This document shows positions 1-11,998 of a stretch of 64,000 nt of DNA, one piece after another. How positions within the stretch are numbered: the first letter of the stretch is position 1; each line of letters begins with the position of its first letter. Source of the stretch: Rhizophagus irregularis (taxonomy: Eukaryota; Glomeromycota; Glomeromycetes; Glomerales; Glomeraceae); NCBI RefSeq assembly GCF_026210795.1, contig NC_089444.1:3648501-3712500 (forward strand), given 5' to 3'. Below the pieces are notes generated by a model that saw nothing but the letters and a program-made list of their open reading frames with translations, was not told the origin of the DNA and did not search any database. A program made the position numbers and the translations under genes.

Positions 1-524
1 ATGGCATGGTCCGATCGGTCCGCGTTGACTGAAATTACAGCGGGAACTGGTAAAATAGATTGAGTATTATTGGAAATTGTACTGATATTTGTATATTCTC
101 ATTATTATGAAAATTCTAATAGATAATAGAAACGATAAATTAAACAACAATTATTAAAATATAAAACCAATTAAAATTATTAATTGTTCTCTATTTGTTA
201 CATTACTTTTTCACAAATTTTGTCATATCTGTTTAGTTTGTCTTTTTTGTGCAGAAAATGGAATTTAATGGCAAATTAGATGGGAATTTGTAATGGATTT
301 CTTTTTCTTGGTTTTAGCTAAAGGGCTTTGATAGAGTACTATAATTACTTTATGTATGAATGTTTAAGCCATCTGGTCAGCAGAAAGGATCATTTATATG
401 ATTTAAAGTAGATCGTTCAATAAAAACTGAATTTCCTAAACATATAAGTTATAAAAATGAGTATAAATAAATATAATTATATATGATAATAATTATTAAC
501 AATTAAATTTTTAATACATGCCTT
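1..524. other. No gene recognised
   Basis: A GC-richer stretch of about 60 bases opens the window, including a 20-codon reading frame that I cannot assign. The rest is AT-rich with no coding signal I trust. Confidence 0.4.
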
Positions 525-945
525 GTAAATTATATACATAACCGGATTATTTCCTGGTATGCTCCGCTAGTATTTCCATTGTAAATCAATAAATTTTTGC
601 TAGAATTTGGTAACTTATTCTTAAAATAAGTAACTAATTTGTTTGCTATATTTTCAATAAATTCGTCATAATTTGGTGATTTTAAGTAATCATTACATAT
701 TCATGTCTGTATGCACATGTTTACAAAAATCATGTAAAGGTCCATTCAAAATATAATCTAGACATAAAGGGCATTCTCCTTGTAACTATATTTACGATAT
801 AGTAGTTAGGTCGTATTCCACTAACTTCTTGAATTGATTTTCTGCTAGTTTATCTATCATTGGAGAAAGCTTATTCATCGCTTTCTCAGTGAATTTCACT
901 GTCTGATCATCATAAAATGAAATAAACACATCAAAATATCATATT
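525..945 (-). pseudogene. Unidentified broken coding fragments
   Basis: Three minus-strand pieces read as protein-like sequence in different frames. One (about 945 to 786) begins DVFISFYDDQTVKF and ends at a stop. The second (about 785 to 690) contains a CxxC-like pair, GECPLC, as in the zinc ribbon of the kinases in this window. The third (about 697 to 530) begins NDYLKSPNYDEFIENIANKL. Stops and frame changes separate them, so this looks like a decayed gene or missed introns. I do not recognise the family; its position next to kinase relics only suggests it belonged to that cluster. Confidence 0.3.
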
Positions 946-1011
946 AATATAATAATCATTATGGCTGGTTAGTTGGATGATTCAATCATATTCATTAAAC
1001 AAAGCCTTCCT

Positions 1012-1190
1012 TTATTTACTCTTTTTTGTTGATCTTCTTAATACAAAAGGCATAATTCCATAAAGTTTTGTTTCATCAATATTACCAGCTTCTCTACATA
1101 ATCCCATATCAGAAATACATATATTTATATATTCTATATGCTTAAACAATATATTCTTCATGTAAAAGTCACGATTAGATGTTAAAATAA
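1012..1190 (-). pseudogene. Protein kinase C-lobe relic
   Basis: The minus strand reads NRDFYMKNILF, then ISDMGLCREAGNID and LYGIMPFV, matching the catalytic-loop to activation-loop stretch of the kinase at 1715-2566 (HHDFHTGNILF, ISDMGLCRK, YGVMPYV). The HRD histidine is replaced by asparagine, the APE motif is lost and a stop follows. No N-lobe is in frame upstream. It is a degenerate copy of the neighbouring kinase family. Confidence 0.6.
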
Positions 1191-1714
1191 CTGGCAGATT
1201 TTGCTAAAAATTTTTTTATTTTTTTTTAAAAAAAAAGCAATAGATAAAAATACAATTTAACAAAAAAAGTATTTAAAATTAATTGTTCTTCAATAATGTT
1301 ACAAGTCCAACCTCAAAGTTATTTAGCTCACTATTTTCTGTTAAATTGTCTTATGCCAGTCCTATTCCCAGCTATAAAATTAAAAATAAAAATGAAATTA
1401 TTTCTTTGATTTCTTGAAAGTATTAAATTAAATTATAATATATTAAACAATATAAATATATCTGTTATAATATAAATTTCCCAATTACAAATTGATTTTT
1501 ATTCATGTAAAATGAAACTTACATTTACAATACTCTATTATAATCAATGTTGGACAAAAAATACTAATATATAGAAGATAATTATACTTGTTATAAATAA
1601 TTCATATTATAGTCTAAAAAAAAAAATTTCTTAATACATAAAGTGCAAACATATATTCTTTCAAATAAAGAAAAAAATTATAAGATCATTCATAATATGT
1701 TTCATTCATATCTA
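1191..1714. other. Intergenic, no gene seen
   Basis: AT-rich sequence with homopolymer runs; it includes the 3' flank of the kinase gene that ends at 1715. No feature can be supported. Confidence 0.4.
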
Positions 1715-4700
1715 CTAATCCAAAATTGCACAGTCTAAACATTCAGAATTATTATCATATTTTGGAAGATCTTTTGTAAAAGGATTAAGTAACCGAGATG
1801 TATAAATAGCTTGAGGATGAGTGGTTGTTTGTCTATTTTCCATTAAAGAAGAAAGGTGTAAATTTCTATAATTCTCTGCTTTTTTAATTTCTAAATTATT
1901 AATGGTAATGCAAAAAAGTGAAAGATTTAATTCAATTACATTAGGTCTATTTTCTGGATTTGAATTCCAACATTTTTTCATTAAATCAATATAACCTTCT
2001 GGTGTTCCTGTTTCATTTAATTTAGGTCGAATTCCATTACAGATATCTAGTGCTAAAAGATGATCATGCGCACGATCATCAAAAGGCTGCCTTCCAGTTA
2101 ATGCAAAATACATAATCATACCAAAACTATAGATATCTGCTACTTGAGTATAAGTACATCCTCTTAGTACTTCAGGTGCCACATAAGGCATTACTCCATA
2201 AATATTATTTTGATTAATATCATCAACTTTTCTACATAATCCCATATCAGAAATATATATTCTGTTGCCATATTCCTCCATAGAAGAAATATTAAATAAT
2301 ATATTTCCTGTATGAAAATCATGATGAACCATCTGTTTTTCATGAATTTTTTTAAGACCACATGCAATAAAGTATAATGTTCCTAACTTCTTTTCCCAGC
2401 TAAAATATTTAAAGTTTTCATTTACACTTATCCAATTATTAAAATCTCCACCATTTGCATAATGAAGAACAATAACATATTCTTCTGTATTTGGATTTTG
2501 AGATATTCCATATATTTTTAAAATATTGCTATCATCAATTGATCTAGCAGTTGAATATGCTCTAGCCTAGTATTAGAACATTAATATATAAATAAATATG
2601 TTATTATGTACAAATTTAAAAAATTTATAAGACAATTTATACCTCATTTGTTAATTCAATATTAGAATTTTGTAAATTATCTAAACATTTTAAAGCAACT
2701 TTTTTATCATTCCACGTTGCTAAATATATTGTAGCAAACCCACCTTTACCTATTTTTTTAATATTATAAAACTCAGAATATGGAATGTATAAAATAAAGG
2801 AATTGTCAATTAATTTGTTTCTGCTTGTAAGATTTAAAACTAAAATAAAATCATTTGTATTTGGATTTTTAGATATTCCATATGGTTTAACTTTCCTAAT
2901 TAGTAAATAATATTCAGCCTGAAATGTAAACAAAAATAAATATATTATATTGAAAAAAATTAAGAATATTTATAAAAATGTTGTACCTCATTTATTACAA
3001 ATTCAATAAGATCTTGTGAGTTATGTAAGCATTTTAAAGCAACTTCTTTACATGAATCTCTTGTATATTTAAGATTATTGCAATTAAAATATAATGGACC
3101 ATCTTTCCATATTGCTGAATATACTGTCATAAAATCATTTTTATTTATTTCACTAATATTATCAAGTTGATTGTATGGTATCCATTCAAATACTATATCA
3201 TCATCTTCTTTAATATTTGATTGCATTTCTTGAATAAAATCATCAATTTTTTTATTTCCACTTATCCAGATAATATCATTTAGAACTAAAATATAATCTT
3301 TTGTATCTGGATTTTGTGATATTCCATATGCCTTAAAGGCTCTTCTATTAAATTTTTTTAAGTACTTTTTAGTCTAAAATATAAACAAAAAGATAAATAT
3401 ATAATATTGAAAAAAGTTAAGAATATTCATAAAAATGTTATACCTCATTTATTACAAGTTCAATAGGATCTTGTGAGCTATGCAAGCATTTTAAAGTAAC
3501 TTTTGTATTTGAATCTCTTGTACATTGATACATTGGACCATCTTTCCATATTGCTGAATATACTGTTGTAGAATCATTTTTATTTATTTCATTAATTTTA
3601 TCAAGCTGACAATATGGTATCCATTCAAATACTATATCACCATATTCTTTAATATTTGATTGCATTTCTTGAATAAAATCATCAATTTTTTTATTTCCAC
3701 TTATCCAGATAATATCATTTAGAACTAAAATATAATCTTTTGTATCTGGATTTTGTGAAATTCCATATGGCTTAAAGGCTTTTCTATTAAATTCTTTCAA
3801 GTACTTTTTAGCCTAAAATATAAACTAAAGATAAATATATTATATTGAAAAAGTTAAGAACATTTATAAAAATGCTATACCTCATTTATTACAAGTTCAA
3901 TAGAATCATGTGAGTTATGTAAGCATTTTAATGCTACTTCTTTATTTGAATATCTTGTATATTCATAATTATCATAATCACAATATAATGGACCATCTTT
4001 CCATGTTGCTGAATATACTGTCATCAAATCATTTTTATTTATTTCATTAATTTTATCAAGCTGATAATATGGAATCCATTCAAATACTTCATATAGATAA
4101 TATTCATTAGATTTTAATTGCACTTTTTGAATAAAATCATCAATTTTTTTATTTCCACTTATCCAGATAATATTACTTACTAGAACTAAAATATAATCAT
4201 TTGTATCTGGATTTTGTGATATTCCGTATGGTTTGAAGATTTTTCTATTAAATTTTTCTAAGTACTTTTTAGCCTGAAATATAAGTAAAAGAGATAAATA
4301 AATATATTTAATAAAAAAAGTTAATATAAGAATATTATACCTTATTTATTACAAGTTCAATAGAATCTTGCGAGTTATATGAGCATTTCAATGCTACTTC
4401 TTTATTTGAATCTCTTGTATAATAATTATCCAATCTGTTCTTTTTGTATAATGGACCATCTTTCCATATTGCTGAATATACTGTCATAAAATCATTTTTA
4501 TTTAATTCATTAATTTTATCAAACTGATAATATGGTATCCATTCAAATATTATGCCATAGCCTAATTGCACTTCTTGAATGAAATCATCAGTTTTTTTAT
4601 TTCCACTTGCCCGGGTAATATTAATTTTTCCAAACAAACTTTTAGAAAATTCTATTTAGAACAAAAATAATATCATTTGTATTTGGATGTTGAGATATTC

Positions 4701-5774
4701 CATATATTTTAAAGATCTTTGAATAAATACTTGCCTGAACATTAATAAATGAGATTAATATTTTAACTTATAAAAAAAAAAAAAAATAGAAAATATATAA
4801 TCTCCAACACACCTTATTTAGAACTTCGTCAGTAATATTTTGTGAGTTATGTAAATACTTCAAAGTAATTTTTTTATTTAAATCTCTTGCATATATATTA
4901 TGCTGATTACTATAATATAGTGGACCATTCTTCCATATTGCTGAATATGTTGTCACAAAGTCATTTTTGCCCATTTTTTTAATTTCATTAAACTGACTGT
5001 ATGATATCCATTCAAATATTATATCATCACGTTTATTAGTACTTAATTGCATTTTTTGAATGAATTCGTCGATCCTTTTATTTCCACTTGTCCATTTTAC
5101 GAGGTTTATGGAATTATTTAGAACTAAAATATAATCATTTGTATCTGGGTTTTTAGATATTCCACATATTTCATTAATCTTATGACCACGTCTATTTACT
5201 GAATATTTTTTAGCCTAAAACATAAATGAGAGATAAGTAATTTTTTTTACTTCAAATCACCGGGGGTGATCATCACCGTTGGCCAGAATTATCAATTTTT
5301 ACCGGCACTATATTTTTTTAATGCTGGTCAATCGTCATAATTTCAGTCACCGGTGAACATCACTCCCGATGATAGTTAGAATAATTCTAAATAATTTGTC
5401 AAAAAATAAAGAAAAAATGCAAAAAAATTTTATACCTCATTTATTACGAAATTAATGTGATTTTGTGAGTAATGTAAACGTTTTAAAGCAACTTTTTTAT
5501 TTGGAACTCTTGCATATTTATTATCCTGTTTATTCCAATCTAATGGTCCATCACGCCATATTACTGAATATAATGTTATAGCCAAATTTTTACTCGTTTC
5601 TTTAATTTCGTAAAACTGATTGTATGGTATCCATTCAAATACTATATCATCGCCAAAGTATTCAGTTTTCAATTGCACTTCTTGAATGAAATTATCAATT
5701 CGTCCATTTCCACTAGTCCAGTTTTTAAAATTGTCCTTTAAATATTCCACACGTTTCCGAGAAGACAGCAGCAT
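1715..5774 (-). CDS. Multi-cassette protein kinase gene (tandem N-lobe exons plus one kinase C-lobe exon)
   Basis: Exons deduced on the minus strand: A 5774-5436, B 5214-4813, C 4734-4341, D 4273-3881, E 3812-3444, F 3373-2987, G 2918-2643, H 2566-1715. Each donor follows a GAG or AAG codon (GTATAA, GTATAC or GTGTGT), acceptors precede GCT, GCA or ACT, and all junctions are phase 0. A to F are diverged copies of one module: NWTSGN-like linker, FEWIPY, a TVYSAIWKDGPLY strand and a VALK lysine. G carries the only canonical glycine loop (IGKGGFATIY) and its lysine (KKVALK). H gives the C-lobe: HHDFHTGN catalytic loop (HRD variant), SDMG in place of DFG, and APE. Without exon C, which is 394 nt and frame-breaking, the joined product would be about 1,005 aa; A or G joined to H would give ordinary-sized kinases. 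The family resembles TKL-like kinases expanded in Glomeromycotina. The splicing pattern is inferred from sequence only. Confidence 0.75.
4341..4734 (-). pseudogene. Frame-breaking cassette exon C of the kinase array
   Basis: It has a good acceptor (CAG before GCAAGT) and donor (AAG then GTATAA) like its neighbours. It reads ASIYSKIFKIYGISQHPNTN and then meets a TAA near 4650; the homologous remainder (SGNKKTDDFIQEVQL onward) continues in another frame. Length 394 nt is one more than a multiple of three. Either it is a dead exon that is skipped, or its inclusion truncates the product. Confidence 0.65.
5257..5372. mobile_element. 116-bp palindromic MITE-like insertion
   Basis: The first ~50 bases (TCACCGGGGGTGATCATCAC...) match the reverse complement of the last ~50 (TCATCGGGAGTGATGTTCAC...) with a few mismatches, leaving a very short loop. 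It sits in the intron between kinase exons A and B, which is 221 nt against 60-80 nt for the others. No clear target-site duplication was found. Confidence 0.65.
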
Positions 5775-6230
5775 TATTTTTTAAACGGCTTAAAAAAATT
5801 TTTTGAATAAAAAACACTTTTTTTTCGCAACAAGCTAATATAATGATCATCAAAAAAGCTTATGCAGAAGGGAGCATGTGATACGGCTGATACATAGTAA
5901 ATTCATGCAACCCTATAAAAAATTTTATGTAAAAACTCCGTAAAAATGAGCCTTTCACAGATCCATTCACGGAAAATGTAAATGATTTGATAAATTCCGT
6001 GATATAAGGTTATTAATTCCGGAAATATGAGCCTTTTATGGAAAGACGGAATATAAAAAACGGATCAACCTTTTTTACAAGGCAACCATTATTATAGCAA
6101 TTTTTATAGTTAGATTGCTCCAAATCACCCTATATTATATAATCCCCTATTCCCCCTGTATCATCATCTCCCCCTATATCTCCCCCTATATATATTTGGC
6201 AATTCTCTGTCACTAATTAAATTGAAGGCA
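5775..6230. promoter_or_regulatory. 5' flank of the kinase array, with a block shared with other family copies
   Basis: The block at 5785-5895 (a T-rich run, then AACAAGCTAATATA, AAAAAAGCTTATG and GCATGTGATAC) recurs inverted at about 30590-30725 beside a dead first exon, and in part at 20515-20565. Conservation beside exon A suggests it was duplicated with the gene and may hold its promoter; that is inference. From about 5905 to 6090 there are CCTATAAAAAA and TCCG-rich repeat fragments, then runs of CCCCTAT. Confidence 0.4.
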
Positions 6231-6480
6231 TGTGATTGGTCACGGGGAAGGTGTGGAGATCGCGTCGCATCCCCCTGTATCACTGATTTTTCACAGATTT
6301 TTCATGTATATTTGCGCAGTCTCTGTCACTAACAAGATTGAAGGTGAGACACAGTGGTTCGAATCCGGGGGATGATTTTTTTTTTTACATTTTTTTTTTA
6401 CTTTTTTGATAAAGTCACGAGACACGGGTTTGAATCCAAGGATATTTTTTTACATATTTACATTGACATATTTCGCAAGA
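6231..6480 (+). repeat. Repeat fragments with Pol III B-box-like motifs
   Basis: GTGGTTCGAATCCGG at about 6354 is followed by a run of T, and GGGTTTGAATCCAAGG occurs near 6425. These resemble the tRNA/SINE B box with a Pol III-type T-tract terminator. No convincing A box or tRNA fold accompanies them. Confidence 0.3.
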
Positions 6481-6497
6481 TCACGGGTTCAGACCTT

Positions 6498-6570
6498 TAA
6501 GCCAAGCCAAGCCGATCAAGCCAAGCCAAGCCAAGCCAAGCCGAACTTCAAGCCAACCCAAGCCAACCCG
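6498..6570 (+). repeat. AAGCC pentanucleotide repeat
   Basis: Tandem and slightly interrupted copies of AAGCC or AAGCCG. Open frames reading through this (for example 6406-6711) are repeat artefacts, not genes. Confidence 0.8.
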
Positions 6571-6777
6571 TATTGGCTTATCAAGCGAAATCATGGCAAA
6601 GTATATCGGCTTAAAGGATCAATCAAGCGAATCAAGCCAAATTTTATCAACTTAAAGGGCATTTATACACGTTACTTTCGTGTTAGTGCATGTAGAGACA
6701 TGTACACGTAATAAAGTGTATGTAAATGCGCATAAACAAGCCGAACCAAGCCAGCCAACCGATGGAGTCAAAATATA

Positions 6778-6907
6778 TCACGTGATGTTACACAAATTTC
6801 CAAAAAAGGAATATTTGTTTCTAACGGAAAATAAAATGTTGGGTTACACAATATTTTCTAAAAAGGAAATTAATATGCAGATCAATTAATTCCGGCCGGA
6901 ATTTTAA
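6778..6907 (+). repeat. Dispersed repeat ending in a CCGGCCGG palindrome
   Basis: The segment (CACGTGATGTTACACAAATT..., then TTAATTCCGGCCGGAATT) matches 41408-41520 in order and orientation: TTACAC(A/G)AATTTCC, a GGAAATTTGTTTC-like stretch, AAAAAGGAAAT and the terminal palindrome. Confidence 0.6.
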
Positions 6908-8208
6908 TTACGCAGAAATCTACAACGTGACATTACGCAAATTTTCGAAATTCTTATGCAAATCACTTAATTCTTTATACAAATACAATATTTAATATTA
7001 CATATAACAATCTATAACAATACTATATATCCCAATACTATATAATAATACTACAATACTATATTAATAAAAAACAATATTTAAAATTCTAATAATACTT
7101 TATAATAAATACAATCGATTGTTAATAAATAAAAATAATAAAATACAATATTTAAATTTTAACAGTACTGTTATCAAATTTAGATTTCAATTTGCTCACC
7201 AACAATTTATTACTATTACCGATTAAAAAGCATATATTAAAAGTACATATAAATTGATATTATACCAAACTTTAGATTAATGACAATTCAACTGACACCC
7301 CAATCAGTATAAAACTTTCAAAGTTATAAGATCTTCTAGGTCAAAAATCTAATTTCATCTATCTAATGATAGACATATTACAATACAACTATATATTTGA
7401 TATATAAGAAGTTATGTGATGGATATAGTAATAAAAAGAATATTAAGACAATGATAATACCTGCAAAATATATTTTCAAAAATGCTCCATTTTACAACTA
7501 AATACAAATCCATATTAATAAAATCTTCAGATCTTTGAAAATACAATTAGTTCTTAATATAACAAAGTAAATGTCCAAGCTTATCAAACTTCCATTATAA
7601 GAAAATTCGTTAATACTATAATGAATTATTCAGAATATTAAAAAATTTTAGTATAATACAGTAAAATAAAAGAAAATCAAAATATTTGTAAAATGTTATA
7701 CTCAAAAAACTTCAAACTGCCCTTTATATTAAAATTTATTTTGCAAAAATCTTTTTTACATTAAAAAAACATTTGTTTTAAAAGAAATTCATTATAATAT
7801 ATAAGGGACTATTTACATTTATGAATTTATGAGTTTTTCTTTATTCAACATTATACTGCATTTTATTAGTAAAATTTAATGTAACAAATTTTTTTCATAT
7901 AATTAAATTATATAGGGGACTATTTACATTTATAGAATTATTAATATTTCAAATCTTTTATAATATTAATGATAAAGCCATTCCAAACTAATAATTAATT
8001 TAACGTCCTTTTCAACTAAAAAATTTGAAAGAGAAAGAAATAATTTAAATAAATATGATATTTAAACATATCAAAATTTCTGGAAGTTTTCAGTAAAATC
8101 AGAAATATTCAGTATACCCAATTTCAAAGAAAAGAGGAAAAACTTAAAACATATATAAACATATATGTTTAAATTATTTTAAAATTTTTAAAAATAAAGG
8201 GGAGGAAT
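6908..8208. other. AT-rich intergenic stretch, no gene seen
   Basis: Only local repeats stand out. AGGGACTATTTACATTTAT near 7804 recurs as GGGGACTATTTACATTTAT near 7916. Nothing reads as protein over a useful length. Confidence 0.45.
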
Positions 8209-8360
8209 ATCCTAATAATATTGAAAGCAATAAAGTTAAAAAAAGCAAAATTTAGAATACAACTGATCACGTAGATGAACCTTTTTGTGTTGTATTTCGT
8301 ACCCCACTTTTGCTATTCCCCTGTAGTAAACCGTGTGATTGGACGATCTACAATGTAACG
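8209..8360 (+). repeat. Dispersed repeat, copy 1
   Basis: About 145 bp including AATACAACTGATCACGTAGA, a TTTCGTACCCCACTTTTG block and CCGTGTGATTGGACGATC. It matches 14693-14832 closely, with a short indel after GTAGATG. Confidence 0.75.
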
Positions 8361-8710
8361 TTTAAGCCCGTGATAAATCACGTTGCCACCTTGAGCGTTA
8401 ACAAAAATTAATAACAAAATTTTACAAAAAATAATATAATAATGCTTGGTTTAATAATATTTCCTAATAAGATAATTTCTAAAATAAAATCATAATTCCT
8501 GATAATTTCTAATAATGGATCCTTTTTCACAAGGTCTGATTGTGTAAGAAATGATTTTCATATTCGAAATAAATTTGGACATTTTAGTGTTTTATAGCTG
8601 ATTTACAGAGTTTATCACAGTATTAGTGTTATACGATGATTTACGAAGTTTATACATCATATTAACGGATTCATTTTTGTCCAGATTTGAAATGGTTAAT
8701 CTGATTGGTG

Positions 8711-11298
8711 ATGGCTAAAAAATCGAGGAATAATCGGCGTAAGACAATGGGTAAGTTTACTACTAACCCTACGCAGTATATTCCTCTGTGTAATCCGGCC
8801 AAGTATATACACATACGATAGGGTAACAGGTTTTATTACGGTAAAGAATATAAGACAAGATAGAGTAATAGGCGTGTTTGACTACCCCGAACTTTGCGAT
8901 TATTAACTACCCCTGTGTAACCATGAAATTATTGTCGTTCCAAAAATAAAGCTTTAAGACAAAAGAATAAACTTCTTAAACGACAGTTTATTGAGGAAAA
9001 TGATTTAGAATCTATAGAAGACACTATTATTTCTGATAATCTTGCAGATTATACGTGTCATCTTCTTAATCTATACAAAAATAATGATAATATAGAAAAT
9101 AAAGAAAATACACCTAAATTTTGCTTTTCATGTTTAATAGATATATCTTTATTAGATGGAGATTCAAAACAAATAGCTAATACATTAGTTGGCATTATTG
9201 CTGATGTTGATGAATACTCATGGGTGTATGTATCTTTATTTTTATAATATAGAATTTATTTTTGAATAACAGATAATAAATTTAATTATTTATATATGCA
9301 GATATAATACTAAATATGATGGCAAGCAAGAGTCTGTAACATATTGGTATGTTTGTTCTCAAAGAGTGAATTTGGAAAAACAACCACGAAAACATCAGGA
9401 TCTATTAAAACAACGTGATACTCCATCAATGAATCGATTTAATTGTGAAGGTTATATTCGAATTAATGTTAATCAAACAACAAACATTGCAAAAATAGAA
9501 GTAAATCATAATTATTTGCATCCTCCAACATCTGAAAATAGTGTATCTGAAGAAATAAAAATGTTTATTCAGGAGAATATTGATTTATTACCTTGTGAAA
9601 TTTACGCAAAATTAATTAATAAAGGATTGGATTTATCTATTAAACAAAAGCAAATCCACTTTTGGTGGACAAAGTTTAATCAAAATAGATATATTCATCA
9701 TGAAAATTCTTTTCAATCAGCATTAATTTGGATGAAAGAACAAAATTATTATATTATTTTAAATTTAACAGAACCAGTACAAGCTATAGCATTTACAACC
9801 GGAATTTATGAACACTTAAAAAAAAATAATATTCATATTCATGAATGTGATATTGACGCTACCTGTAAGTAATTTAAGTCATATTTATTTTAAGCTGTAC
9901 TAATACAATTATTCTAATATTATACAGATAACACAAATAATTTAAAATTTGAACTTTATGTAATCCATGCCAAAGTTGATGGAGTAGGTTTTCCGCTTGC
10001 ATACCTTTTTTTGGAGAATAATGGTAACTGTGGTAATGGAACACGAACTGATATAATTAACATGTTTTGTAAGCAAATGAAATTACAAGGATTAAATCCA
10101 GAATTTTTACTAACGGACAAAGATTTTGCCCAAATCACAGCATCACAAAGAATATGGGTAAATACAAAAATCCAACTGTGCCGTTGGCATATTAAACGAT
10201 CTGTTGAAGCAAGATTAGCATCCAATAAATTATCACAACGAAATACATATGTTGGATTAACTGCACACCACCAGTTTTCTTTTATAAAAAATACATTTAT
10301 TCCACCATCACCTATTCCAAAGGGTACAATATTTTGCCCTAAAGAATTACGAAAGGAAGTCTGGAAAATAATGGATAAACATTTTATTTACATCCATTAA
10401 TTCCAACTAATAATCAGATATTATCATCATCAGAAATCTGGAAATTAGCAGTTAACGAAATGTATATGTATTGTGAACAGCATTCATTGCCTTTTCTTTG
10501 GGCTTATATGTGGAAGGAGTGGTATTGTGCAGAACGATGGGTATTATGGATGCGTGCAGGTTGTGAAAATAAGATATCAGTTTTAAAAACTACAATGATT
10601 GTAGAATCTCACTGGAAAGTACTTAAGCGGGATTTTTTATATAAATTTTTTCGTCCTCAGCTTGATTTAGTTGTTTTTATAATTACAAAAAAGGTATTTA
10701 TTACTATTAAATTATTTTTATTTTATATTTTGTTTAATAATATATTTTATTTTGATAGATGCTAAAGCATCAGGAGCGGCGGTTTAATCAATTAGCAATA
10801 GGAAGAGAAAAGCCAGAGCGGAGAAAGATATTCAAATCTGAGTGGAAACGCTTAGCAAAACATAATGTATCAAATGATTTTCGGTATATAACAGATCCTG
10901 ATAAATGGATTTGTGGTTGTTTATATTATTTAACCAGTCATTTTTTTATCTGTAAGCATCTAATTCAACAAAAAGGAGAAATACTGCCAAAATTTTTTGA
11001 TCATATAAAACGGAATAATCAGTATCCATTCTTAGAAAATGCAGATAACAGAAGTAATAGTACACCCAATACCTTATTACAACTTGTGCCATGTGTTCAG
11101 GACGAATGTACCATTCATGAGGAGTTAACTGAGGATGACTCTGACGCTTTCTTTGATGAACTTATTTCAATTACAAAGCCGGCAACTGATTTGCTTGAAG
11201 AGCACAAATTCTCCCAAAATATTAAATGGGGAAAAGGTGTAGAAAAAAACTTTAATTCAATTAGAAAAATGGTACAAGAGGTAGAAACTTATCGATGA
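8711..11298 (+). pseudogene. MULE-type transposase with SWIM zinc finger (one frameshift)
   Basis: Inferred exons: 8711-8750, 8952-9225, 9302-9864, 9928-10693 and 10759-11298. The protein starts MAKKSRNNRRKTM. The MULE catalytic signature is in order: CDIDATY (first Asp, across the intron at 9865), LLTDKDFAQ (second Asp), LCRWHIKR, and VESHWKVLK (probable Glu). A SWIM finger (CGC...ICKH) lies at about 10915-10962. Exon 4 (766 nt) breaks frame near 10385, just after WKIMDKHF; homology resumes one base off. The transposase is therefore probably inactive unless this is a sequencing error. Terminal inverted repeats were not located. Confidence 0.8.
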
Positions 11299-11998
11299 AA
11301 GAGAACGATGCCTTTAACTTGGAAAGGCCATATTTGAATTAAAGGTATATTTTCATATTTTATTTTATAGTGTAAAAAAAATAAAATAACTAACATTTCC
11401 AATATTTTCTCAAATATATGTGTATTAATCATTACATTAAAAGAATATTTGAATTTTAACGTCTATAAAAAATAACTACAACAAACATTCCTGAAATTTA
11501 CATAGAATATATTATATATTAGTTCGTTAAAAATAAAAAAAATGCGAGTCAAAATTCATTACATTTACCTATGTTTTGTCTACTTCTTGGTTTTTAATGT
11601 CTTTGTGCTTTTATAATAACATATTAAGTGTAAAAGTTTGTAAGTTAGAGTTGAAGGCTAGAGATTCCTGGTTCTTAGCGTTAGAATCTTGAAAAAAAAT
11701 TTTTTTTCTTAGAGAAAAAAAAAATGCCGAAACAAATTTATTGGATAAAAATAAACCAATCAATATTTTATGCTGTGCCACTGTGGCAAATGTTACACCA
11801 AAAGTGCATTTTTTCACGGTTACGCAGGGGTAGTTTTGTTGAGCCACATGCAGGTACTCCTGTACTACATAATAATGCGTCATACGACAGGGTCTGTACA
11901 ACCGATGAATTTCTCACATATAGTGCCACTTGGTATTTTCCTCACCCACCGCACTTTGAGCCAATAACATTTCGCAAAAAACAGCATAAAATCCGAAA
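11299..11998. other. Spacer between the MULE and the Crinkler relic
   Basis: AT-rich sequence gives way after about 11770 to a more balanced composition upstream of the Crinkler start. Overlapping open frames at 11611-12065 on both strands have no family resemblance and are treated as chance. Confidence 0.4.

Larger units (their letters stand above)
2643..5774 (-). repeat. Tandem array of seven kinase N-lobe exon cassettes
   Basis: Exon plus intron units of roughly 370-460 bp are repeated head to tail. Introns share AT-rich bodies and near-identical junctions, so exon and intron were duplicated together. Lengths are A 339, B 402, C 394, D 393, E 369, F 387 and G 276 nt; all but C are divisible by three. 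D, E and F are most alike, indicating the most recent duplications. Confidence 0.8.

Noticed and set aside
6340..6380. Possible tRNA gene
   Set aside because: A B-box-like sequence is present, but no A box at the right distance and no cloverleaf with an acceptor stem can be drawn.
9956..10225. Minus-strand open frame within the MULE
   Set aside because: It overlaps the conserved DDE region on the other strand and has no family resemblance.
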